A stretch of DNA of 64,000 nucleotides, taken from assembly GCF_021390535.1 (NCBI RefSeq), contig NZ_JAJUXG010000004.1, positions 1 to 64,000 of the forward strand. Direction: 5' to 3'. This stretch comes from Dyadobacter sp. CY312 (GTDB taxonomy: Bacteria > Bacteroidota > Bacteroidia > Cytophagales > Spirosomataceae). The position numbers and the translations under genes were made by a program. How positions within the stretch are numbered: the first letter of the stretch is position 1; each line of letters begins with the position of its first letter. Positions 56,858 through 64,000 of the stretch are shown here, piece by piece. The notes beneath the pieces are model-generated. The model was not told the DNA's origin, did no database searches, and was given only the letters and a program-made list of their open reading frames with translations.

Positions 56858-57844
56858 CTAGCGAAATTTGGACTGCTTATAATAGTTTTTGTAAAAGCCT
56901 TTGATTGAAAAAGTTAACTTCCGTCCAAAATTGGTTTTTACCCAGCTTAAAGAATGTAATGGTTCATGAAAAACGATCTTCTGATCCACACGCTTTATGG
57001 TGCTTTCAGCCTGGGATAAAGCCTGAACATATGGTTTGTAAACCAGTGAAACCGCATCTGAATTCAATTTGTATTGCTCATCGGTGAGGCGGAAAACCTG
57101 ATCCAAGCAATATCGGAAGTCGTGAAAATGGAAGAAAACAAGTGATTGTTCCTGTATGGATGTTTTTACAATTACCTGATTTCCTGATTTTTGGAATGAA
57201 TACTGTGTGCTGTTCCATGGCGCAACACCTCCACCGGTATGTTGGAGCACATGTATAGATTCAAAGCGCGTTGTCCAGTCATCCAGATATTTCTGGTCGC
57301 CAAATTTCCCATCTTCAAATCGTCGGTAGCACCATTCTATGCATGCTTTTCTCCACCAATCCAGCGCGAGAAGTCCGGCAGTTGTGTTTTTAAAAGTAAT
57401 AAACTGAACGCAGTAGATTCCGCTCAATGCAGATTGATCATATTCCGGACTGTACCGATGTTCGGTGATTAGCACGGAGTTTTCTCCCATTTCATCCGTT
57501 AAAACCTTCGGATCCGAAAAAAATAACAGATCGGCGTCCACGTAAGTGCAGTGATCCAAGCCAAAAGTATGAATGCAATACCAGATACTTGAAGAGGTGC
57601 AGGTCCAGCAATATTCTCCTGCGGTACGATCTTTTTTGACACGCAGCAGTTCTTCATCTTCAAAATTTTCAAGAGAAATAATTGTTGCGTGTTTCAGGTT
57701 TAATTGTCGCAGAACTGACTGGGAGCTGTCGTCAAACGAAATGACATAAAGGTGGAAATCGGTACAGTGTTTTTCCAGAGAATAGTACATCGCCAAGCCA
57801 CGGGAAAGGTAATTGGAATCAAACAAAGTACAGAAATACTGCAT
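56858..57844 (-). CDS. GT8-like nucleotide-sugar glycosyltransferase
   Basis: A 328-residue enzyme. FCTLFDSNYLSRGLAMYYSLEKHC and the DxD motif CTYVDADLLFFSDP are those of family 8-like enzymes (rhamnan synthesis, LPS or glycogenin type). LDDWTTRFESIHVLQHTGGGVAPWN is the acceptor-side motif often seen in these proteins. It is the first gene of a three-gene minus-strand operon and starts with ATG 57844. Confidence 0.85.
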   Translation of the reverse strand: MQYFCTLFDSNYLSRGLAMYYSLEKHCTDFHLYVISFDDSSQSVLRQLNLKHATIISLENFEDEELLRVKKDRTAGEYCWTCTSSSIWYCIHTFGLDHCTYVDADLLFFSDPKVLTDEMGENSVLITEHRYSPEYDQSALSGIYCVQFITFKNTTAGLLALDWWRKACIEWCYRRFEDGKFGDQKYLDDWTTRFESIHVLQHTGGGVAPWNSTQYSFQKSGNQVIVKTSIQEQSLVFFHFHDFRYCLDQVFRLTDEQYKLNSDAVSLVYKPYVQALSQAESTIKRVDQKIVFHEPLHSLSWVKTNFGRKLTFSIKGFYKNYYKQSKFR

Positions 57845-57958
57845 TATGTAAACGTAAAAAAATGTTCAGGTTGAGAGACATTCCAAGGTAGTGTATAAAA
57901 TCATTACTTGGAATTAATCGCTAAAAATAATGGGTTTGGAATCGCCGGCTATGTTGAA

Positions 57959-58177
57959 TTAATGTTTTCTTAATTTCTTCAAAACATCATTTACAACCAC
58001 CCGAAAGTCATTTTGGCTTTTTATCTGCTCAAAACCCGGGAATTTCATTGCTTCCGGTATATCATCAGCAAGATCAAGAAGCGTTTGGTTTTGGCAAAAC
58101 AGTAATCCTTTGTCAAGCAGTCTTTTTCCCAGATATTCCTGCTCGGTTTGTCCGGCACAGAACAGAGCGAGTTTCAA
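57959..58177 (-). pseudogene. C-terminal remnant of a GT28-type glycosyltransferase
   Basis: 72 codons that read AGQTEQEYLGKRLLDKGLLFCQNQTLLDL, the C-terminal signature (PGQTEQEYLxxxL) of a family of UDP-glucuronosyl/GlcNAc transferase-like proteins. The first two thirds of the gene are missing: upstream in this frame there is a stop codon within a few bases, and the residues before GQTEQEYL do not fit the family. It is probably a decayed gene at the border of the glycan region. Confidence 0.65.
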
Positions 58178-58361
58178 AATTCATATGCATAGCTATCTCG
58201 TCGTAAATGCAGGAAAGTGGTTAATCTCTTCCGGATTTCTTTCTTTTGATTTTCGATGCATCTCACTACTTTTCAGTGTATGGGAGTCTGGATGAGAAAA
58301 TCTGGAGGAAAAGGAGTACGAAAAACTGCTGCGAGGAGAAGGATAAATACTCAATATATAG

Positions 58362-58400
58362 AAAATGCCTGCAAGACTTTCGTCCGGCAGGCATTTTGCT
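58362..58400 (-). terminator. rho-independent terminator after the second susD
   Basis: AAAATGCCTGC (58362-58372) pairs with GCAGGCATTTT (58386-58396). It is 22 nt after the SusD stop on the minus strand and has an A/T tract on both sides. Confidence 0.85.
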
Positions 58401-58417
58401 TTTAAAAAACCATCAGA

Positions 58418-59956
58418 TTATTCTTTTAGTAGCCACATCACACCATTGGTGTTGTCATTTCCTGCAAACTGGCTTGTGACCGCCGCCGACATATTTTCTC
58501 CGTTATAGTTGATTTCGTTTGATGGATACAGCCAGCGAACCGGAAATTGCGTATTTGGTGTGTTCAGGTTGGTTGATGAATTAAGAATGAATTTGGGATA
58601 ACCGGTCCGGCGATTGTCAAACCAAGCACTATAATTTGTACTGTGCATAAATCCTGCAATGTACTTCTGGCTCAAAATCTGTTGAATCCTTGCTTCATCT
58701 GTACCTTTCAATGCCACAGTTGGAAGATAAGCCGCTATGTAGCTATCTGTAATCGGCATCTCGTGATTGTATTTCGGATTGTTCGGTGTTTTTGTTGCAA
58801 TAAAATTCATAGAAGAACTGATACCAGCCTCGTAGAATGTTTTTGCAGATTCACTGATCCAGCCTCTTACAGCAGCTTCCGCCATTGTAAATTGCAGATC
58901 CCAAAATGTATAAAGGCCAACTGGCTCGGCATTGAAAAGGTCCGCGTACCGATCATTCAAATCCGTGAAGTCCTTGGACGCGCGCATGGCTTGCAAGGAA
59001 GCAAAAGCTGCGGAAGCCTCTGCAGCAGGATAGGCATCCCAATCTGAAACCTTTTTACCTGCTGTGATTTGAACTGATGAGGGCTTGGCGAAATAAAACA
59101 GGCGCCGGTCCTTCATGTCCTTTAATGGATTTAGCAGATTGGCTGTCAGCATAGGGTAAATAACCGATGGGTTAGAACTGTTGATGTTAACCCAAGGGTA
59201 TTTTTGTCCATCTAAATCCGAAAATGTAAGGGCAAAGTTGTCATTTGCATCCCGCATCAAAGGCCGTGTTGCAACAATTTTGAATTTTTCGATGATATTC
59301 AAATCCTTATCAGCGCTTTTCTTAGACAGGTTGATAAGTACATACAACTGAAAACTATTTGCAAGCCTTTGCCATTGATCGATATCCCCATTATAAATCG
59401 GATCGCCACCAAAATCATTTCCTTTTGCAAAAAGCTCATTGGCGAGGTCTAGCTCATTCAATATCCCCTGAAAGACTTGTTTTTGCGTGTTATATTTTGG
59501 TTTGATGACTCCTTCGGTTTCTCCCAATATTGCCTCTGAATAAGGGATATCTCCAAGTTGCATCGTTGTCAGGAAAAATTGCCATGCACGTATAAAGTGT
59601 CCCAATGCAGTGTAAGAATTTGCTAATTTCTCGGTTTCTGCATATCCGATCATTGGTTTGATATTGCTAAGAAGTTCCAGTCTTTCAAAACTTGCACGCG
59701 GGAGACGGTTATATTGAAAAGACTCCTGCCCCCCTTCCTGCCATGTAATGTATTTGCCCAGGATGAATGGCTGTAAGAAAGTCTTCTGATTCGAAATCGA
59801 ACTCCTGGTGATTGCCAGGATCATATTGGATGCCAGCATTTGAGAGGTAACCTGAGTCGTTGCATTCGGATTCGTATTGATTTCGTCGAAGTCAGAACAG
59901 CTGGTGCCAGTCAGAATCAGAATCGCAATAATGTATTTCAAAATATGTCTTTTCAT
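58418..59956 (-). CDS. SusD/RagB family lipoprotein (SusD_2 type)
   Basis: A 512-residue surface lipoprotein from the ATG at 59956 (MKRHILKYIIAILILTGTSCSDF); the in-frame start 36 nt upstream would put residues before the signal. The lipobox Cys is TSC. SusD-like-2 features are DFDEINTNPNATTQV, the middle NSYTALGHFIRAWQFFLTTMQLGDIPYSEA and YTFWDLQFTMAEAAVRGW. It partners the SusC encoded 32 nt upstream and differs clearly from the SusD at 5213, so the two systems take different ligands. Confidence 0.93.
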   Translation of the reverse strand: MKRHILKYIIAILILTGTSCSDFDEINTNPNATTQVTSQMLASNMILAITRSSISNQKTFLQPFILGKYITWQEGGQESFQYNRLPRASFERLELLSNIKPMIGYAETEKLANSYTALGHFIRAWQFFLTTMQLGDIPYSEAILGETEGVIKPKYNTQKQVFQGILNELDLANELFAKGNDFGGDPIYNGDIDQWQRLANSFQLYVLINLSKKSADKDLNIIEKFKIVATRPLMRDANDNFALTFSDLDGQKYPWVNINSSNPSVIYPMLTANLLNPLKDMKDRRLFYFAKPSSVQITAGKKVSDWDAYPAAEASAAFASLQAMRASKDFTDLNDRYADLFNAEPVGLYTFWDLQFTMAEAAVRGWISESAKTFYEAGISSSMNFIATKTPNNPKYNHEMPITDSYIAAYLPTVALKGTDEARIQQILSQKYIAGFMHSTNYSAWFDNRRTGYPKFILNSSTNLNTPNTQFPVRWLYPSNEINYNGENMSAAVTSQFAGNDNTNGVMWLLKE

Positions 59957-59988
59957 GTCAATTAACTTTAAGGTAAATTGTTGGTTTG

Positions 59989-62900
59989 TCAAAATCCAAG
60001 TCTAATATTCATCCCAACCATACGTTGAGACGGTGCATTCAGATTTTCTGAGAATACGTCAGGATCTGAAAACTTAAATTTGGTTATCAGCAACACATTT
60101 TGAGCGGTAAGCGAGATAGAAGCATTTTTTATTCCTTTTCCAAGAATGCCAGATGGAATTTTATAGCCCACGGAAATCTCACGTATTTTAAAAAAGCCTT
60201 GTTTTTGAACGGATTGTTCACCACCACTCATCCACTGTGTATAATCCTGGTATCCAACTTCAACATTATTTACAGAATATTCTCGGGAGTCGCTTGTAAT
60301 GGTACCGTATTTATCAAATTCGACGGTTCCTCCCTCCAAATTCACGCCTTTTCCAACATAGTTTGTCAAACCATTTACGACCTGGTCATAACGATATTGG
60401 TTGTCGGTTTCAGGATTTGAGCCTGTGTCGAACATTTTGTCCCAAATGTTATTGAACATCAAGCCACCAAAGCGACCGTCCATGGCGAGATTAAATGAGA
60501 AGTTTTTATAGGTAAGTGAATTAATGAAACCTAGTGAAAAATTGTAGTCTCCGTATCCAATTTTGGACTTATAGTCACTTTGCATGGGCAACCCGTTATT
60601 ATGAATGATATTTCCCTCTTTATCGCGAAGCCATTGATAGACCGTGTAATAATCGGTTCTTTCGCCTTTTTTTGTCCATGGGTTGTCCGAAGAATACACG
60701 GGATCAAGGTCAACATAATATCTGTGGCTAAATGAATAATTGATTGCAGAGTGCCATTCTAAGTCGTTATTTTTAACAACGGATCCATCCAGTGTGATTT
60801 CAAGACCGCGTCTGGCAATCGTTTCTTTCGTATTCACCAGCGTAGTAGCGAAGCCGGATGCACTTGATATGGATTGTTTAACTTGCTGGTTGAAGAAATA
60901 TTTATTAAAGTAAGCCACATCCAGATGAACTCTTTTTCCAAATGCAAATACTCCGGTGCCAATTTCCCAGGTTCTTTGTGAATTTGGCAACAAATTTGTA
61001 CCCAGCAGCGAATTTGGATAGCTTGCTGAATTAAGCGTTCCCCATACCGCAGGACTAACTCCGTAAGTACGGTTGCTTTCGTACACGCCCAAAGGGGACT
61101 TGTCTACGGCAAAAGAGGCCCGGACTTTCCATAGATCTACCGCATTAGGCATTTTTAAAAATTCTGACAGGAGCACACTTGTAGCAACTGATGGATAAAA
61201 GTAAGACCTCGTTGCAGCAGGCTGCGTTGAGCTCCAATCGTTTCTACCAGTGATGTCAACGAATATAGCATCTCGCCAGGAAATGGAAGCTTTCCCGAAA
61301 ACACTGTTGATTTGCCTTTTTTTAAATGATTCAGAAGCGATTACATTTCCCAAAGAAGCACCCAATGAATACCAGCCCGGAACACTCAATCCGTTTTGTG
61401 TGCCAGCTCCCAAATTTCTATCCTGATAATAGTAGACTGTTCCACCTACCAGTCCATCAAATCCCCAGTCTTTGACTTTCTTGTTGTACATGAGCAGGAG
61501 GTCATTATTTGTACTCAGCCCCCAGTTTTTGTTAATTCCGTATGTTCCAAGGGAGTTGAATGGCAGATTCTTGCTTCCTATGTAAAAGCCACTTCGGGTT
61601 GAGTTGATTCCGATCGGGTTTCTCATGGTCTCAATGTCACTGTAAAAGTCATATCCTGATCTGAAAAGTAGTTTCAAATCCTTGGTAAAGTTGTAGGTGG
61701 CGGACAAACTCGCGTTAAGCTTATTCTGATTGATACCGTTCAGCTTTTCGTGAGCGATCAGATATGGATTGTCGTACCAGCTATCGTAAAGCCAGTTTTG
61801 GCTCTCATTTGGGGTGACCCAATAATCCTTGTATTGACGAATGTCATAATCAACACCGGTCCACATCAATATTTGATACAAATATCCCTGGTTCCCATAC
61901 CCACTTCCCCAGATCTGCGGGGCAGTTTTACGGGTGTAGCCCGTGTGTGCTTCTATGGTGAATTTATCACCAACACGTAACTCACCAGCTGTTGTAAAGC
62001 TGGTCATGTTCAGTTTTGAATTCGGGAACTGACCTTTGTTGAAAATGTGATTGACTCCAACCCTGAAAAACCCGTTTTCGCCTGATTGCGTCACGTTGAT
62101 GTTGTTGTTGGAGATCATACCTGTTTGCAAAAAATTTTTCAGGTTATTTTTCCCACTTGATACAAGCGGCATTTCTTCATATTGCTTGGTTATCGGATTC
62201 CATTGTTCAGCAGTCTGACCTATGTCAAGCTTTGGTCCCCAAACATAGTCATTTGCAATTTTTCCGTTAATCCCATGCCCGTAAGAAGTCTGAACTTTTG
62301 GAATTGCTATATAACCGAGAGTTGCCATAGTATTGACATTCACATCAACAGACAAACCCTTCCCCTTTCCTTTTTTTGTAGTAATGATCACCGCTCCACT
62401 TCCACCACGTGAGCCGTACAATGCCGACGCAGTTGCACCTTTCAAAATATCCATGGTTTCAATGTCATCAGTGGGAACGTCACGCAGTGTCATATTTCCA
62501 TAGGGAACACCATCGATCACCAGAAGTGGATTTTCTCCCCGAAGTTCGATGGTTGGTCTTGTGTTAAATTCCGTCGAGTTTAATATCACCATACCTGCGA
62601 CACGACCAGTAAGGGAAGTTGCAATGTCTACACCCTTCACAGTTTGCAGTTCCTTACCTGCAACTTTTTGAACCGCGTAACCAAGTGATTTTTCCTCCCT
62701 TTTGATACCTAAGGCAGTGACAACAACCTCGTCCAAAACTCTGGAATCCGGGGTCATTGAAATTGTAAACTCTGATTTAGTACCGACTGGTATTTCCTGA
62801 GAATCGTATCCAATATACGACAGGATCAGAACTGAGCGTTCGTCCGCCACGGTTAGGCGGAACTTGCCATCAATGTCTGTTGATGTTCCGTTTGAGGTAC

Positions 62901-63405
62901 CTTTTTCAAGCACATTCACACCGGGAAGCCCGTGTCCCTTTTCATCTGTGATTGTACCACCAATCTGTGTTTGGATTTCCCGGGACTTATCGGAATTTGC
63001 AGGGGAAAACACTCCCTTTTTTATTTCCTTTGCTTTAACAACCACAGTCTTACCCACAATCGTATAGGTAAGGTCTTGATTTGCAAAACATTTCTCCAAA
63101 GCGTCTTCCAGGCTAACATTCTTCACATTGAGGTCAACAGGCTTGGAAGATCTTAATTGTGCCTCATCGAAGAAGAAGGTATATCCTGACTGCTTTTTAA
63201 GTGATTTGAAAACTTTTTCCAACGAGGCATTCTTTTCGCTAACCGAAACTTTTTGGGAATAGCCAAATCCAGAAGCACATAGGTTGACGGAAACAAAGAA
63301 GATCATCGTCAGCCTTAAAATTCTTGAGATACGGATAGGCGATAAGCCAGAATGATGCCTGATATGCCGAAGGCTAGCGGGCGGGGCTGGTACATTTCGA
63401 GTCAT
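59989..63405 (-). CDS. SusC/RagA family TonB-linked outer-membrane transporter with STN domain
   Basis: A 1138-residue transporter from ATG 63405. Order: signal segment (LTMIFFVSVNLCASGFGYSQ), STN domain (about 55-105, KVFKSLKKQSGYTFFFDEAQ), carboxypeptidase-like domain (about 145-215, GTITDEKGHGLPGVNVLEKG), LDEVVVTALGIKREEKSLGYAVQ near 223, plug (LLVIDGVPYGNMTL, ILKGATASALYGSRGGSGAVIITTKKG) and barrel ending MNIRLGF. The form ALGIKREEKSLGY is typical of the subgroup paired with SusD_2 proteins. Regulation by the FecR gene upstream is likely. Confidence 0.95.
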   Translation of the reverse strand: MTRNVPAPPASLRHIRHHSGLSPIRISRILRLTMIFFVSVNLCASGFGYSQKVSVSEKNASLEKVFKSLKKQSGYTFFFDEAQLRSSKPVDLNVKNVSLEDALEKCFANQDLTYTIVGKTVVVKAKEIKKGVFSPANSDKSREIQTQIGGTITDEKGHGLPGVNVLEKGTSNGTSTDIDGKFRLTVADERSVLILSYIGYDSQEIPVGTKSEFTISMTPDSRVLDEVVVTALGIKREEKSLGYAVQKVAGKELQTVKGVDIATSLTGRVAGMVILNSTEFNTRPTIELRGENPLLVIDGVPYGNMTLRDVPTDDIETMDILKGATASALYGSRGGSGAVIITTKKGKGKGLSVDVNVNTMATLGYIAIPKVQTSYGHGINGKIANDYVWGPKLDIGQTAEQWNPITKQYEEMPLVSSGKNNLKNFLQTGMISNNNINVTQSGENGFFRVGVNHIFNKGQFPNSKLNMTSFTTAGELRVGDKFTIEAHTGYTRKTAPQIWGSGYGNQGYLYQILMWTGVDYDIRQYKDYWVTPNESQNWLYDSWYDNPYLIAHEKLNGINQNKLNASLSATYNFTKDLKLLFRSGYDFYSDIETMRNPIGINSTRSGFYIGSKNLPFNSLGTYGINKNWGLSTNNDLLLMYNKKVKDWGFDGLVGGTVYYYQDRNLGAGTQNGLSVPGWYSLGASLGNVIASESFKKRQINSVFGKASISWRDAIFVDITGRNDWSSTQPAATRSYFYPSVATSVLLSEFLKMPNAVDLWKVRASFAVDKSPLGVYESNRTYGVSPAVWGTLNSASYPNSLLGTNLLPNSQRTWEIGTGVFAFGKRVHLDVAYFNKYFFNQQVKQSISSASGFATTLVNTKETIARRGLEITLDGSVVKNNDLEWHSAINYSFSHRYYVDLDPVYSSDNPWTKKGERTDYYTVYQWLRDKEGNIIHNNGLPMQSDYKSKIGYGDYNFSLGFINSLTYKNFSFNLAMDGRFGGLMFNNIWDKMFDTGSNPETDNQYRYDQVVNGLTNYVGKGVNLEGGTVEFDKYGTITSDSREYSVNNVEVGYQDYTQWMSGGEQSVQKQGFFKIREISVGYKIPSGILGKGIKNASISLTAQNVLLITKFKFSDPDVFSENLNAPSQRMVGMNIRLGF

Positions 63406-63579
63406 AGTTTGAATTGATTGAGTGTGAATTATAGGGAACTGAATTAAGTTTGCTGAAAATGTGCTCGTACACGAATTGTACTTCTTGGAAAGAAATTTAT
63501 GCTGCTCGACTGGTTTACATGTCTTACAGAGTTATGATTTAGGAATAGTCAGCCTTCTTCAATCAAGTCATTGGAATAA

Positions 63580-63999
63580 TCACGGCAGTACCACTATTTT
63601 TCTTCCCTCCAGTCGAAAATGTATTTTACTGATTTCCAGTATTTTCAAAACATCTTTGAGGTCCGAGTCTCGGGAAATTTCGCCACCGAACTGTCTCGGC
63701 AGTATTTTGCCCTCGTAGGTGACGTCAATATCATACCAGCGCATGATTTGGCGCATTACCTCAGGAAGAGGCGTGCCGCTGAATTGAAAAGATCCGTTTT
63801 TCCATGCTATGGCTTTTTCTAAATCGGCCTTTTGTATACGTACAGGCTCATTGCTTGTGATAACAGCCTCTTCGCCAGGTTTTATCAAGGAGGATTCCTT
63901 CCCTGAACTTATTTTTACTGACCCCTCAAGCAAAGTTGTTTTTAATGATGGCTCATCCGAATATGCGTTTATATTGAAATTTGTTCCTAAAACCTCTAT
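63580..63999 (-). CDS. FecR family anti-sigma factor, 3' part only
   Basis: The C-terminal 139 residues of a FecR-type protein; the 5' part lies beyond the window. Visible are IEVLGTNFNINAYSDE and LLEGSVKISSG of the FecR domain and the DUF4974 domain (WKNGSFQFSGTPLPEVMRQIMRWYDIDVTYEG). An ECF sigma gene is expected further upstream. The order fecR, susC, susD repeats that of the first locus at 5213-12282. Confidence 0.9.
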   Translation of the reverse strand: MEVLGTNFNINAYSDEPSLKTTLLEGSVKISSGKESSLIKPGEEAVITSNEPVRIQKADLEKAIAWKNGSFQFSGTPLPEVMRQIMRWYDIDVTYEGKILPRQFGGEISRDSDLKDVLKILEISKIHFRLEGRKIVVLP

Positions 64000-64000
64000 T

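Overview
The window looks like chromosome of a Bacteroidota bacterium of the order Cytophagales; Dyadobacter or a near relative is my best guess (inference from gene content, not a search). Supporting signs are two SusC/SusD pairs with FecR anti-sigma genes, a giant hybrid two-component regulator, a Bacteroidota-type promoter (TTG, 19 nt, TAnnTTTG) before the HU gene, scarce Shine-Dalgarno sequences, and a TldD/TldE-DUF4159-MoxR-DUF58-BatA gene run.

Layout. 1-700: the tail of an rRNA locus with one intact 5S gene flanked by a truncated 5S-like copy and a 5S-like copy split by GC-rich insertions. 975-5035: response regulator, CPBP membrane protease, zinc alcohol dehydrogenase, TSUP permease. 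5213-12282 (minus): ECF sigma factor, FecR anti-sigma, SusC, SusD, a complete cell-surface signalling and uptake locus without enzymes. 12783-18382: HU protein, small unknown protein, thioredoxin-like protein, a decayed stretch (frameshifted aldo/keto reductase and XRE regulator), and a TIKI/ChaN-like secreted protein. 18689-24185: two-subunit molybdenum hydroxylase, PQQ-type sugar dehydrogenase lipoprotein, ScyD/ScyE-like lipoprotein. 24420-28367: hybrid two-component regulator, with an exact 26-bp inverted repeat placed upstream of it and of the ScyD-like gene.

29409-43821 (plus) is the most system-like block: a duplicated pair of TldD/TldE peptidase genes, whose TldD proteins carry Tat-type signals, followed by DUF4159, MoxR ATPase, DUF58, BatA-domain and two large membrane proteins. 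It suggests an envelope-located peptidase coupled to a MoxR/BatA-type chaperone machine. 44058-50318: TetR repressor with an RND tripartite efflux pump. 50783-52134: ACP-like protein lacking the carrier serine, a second TetR, an NTF2-like protein. 52843-57844: two convergent glycan gene groups (four GT2 enzymes, a TIGR04325 methyltransferase and a GT8-like enzyme), then a C-terminal remnant of another glycosyltransferase. 58418-64000 (minus): a second SusD, SusC and FecR (cut by the window edge).

Several intergenic regions hold small palindromic repeats in inverted pairs (28.6-28.8 kb, 37.4-37.7 kb, 50.4-50.7 kb). I saw no tRNA, CRISPR array, complete insertion sequence or prophage. All family names come from reading motifs by eye; no database search was run.
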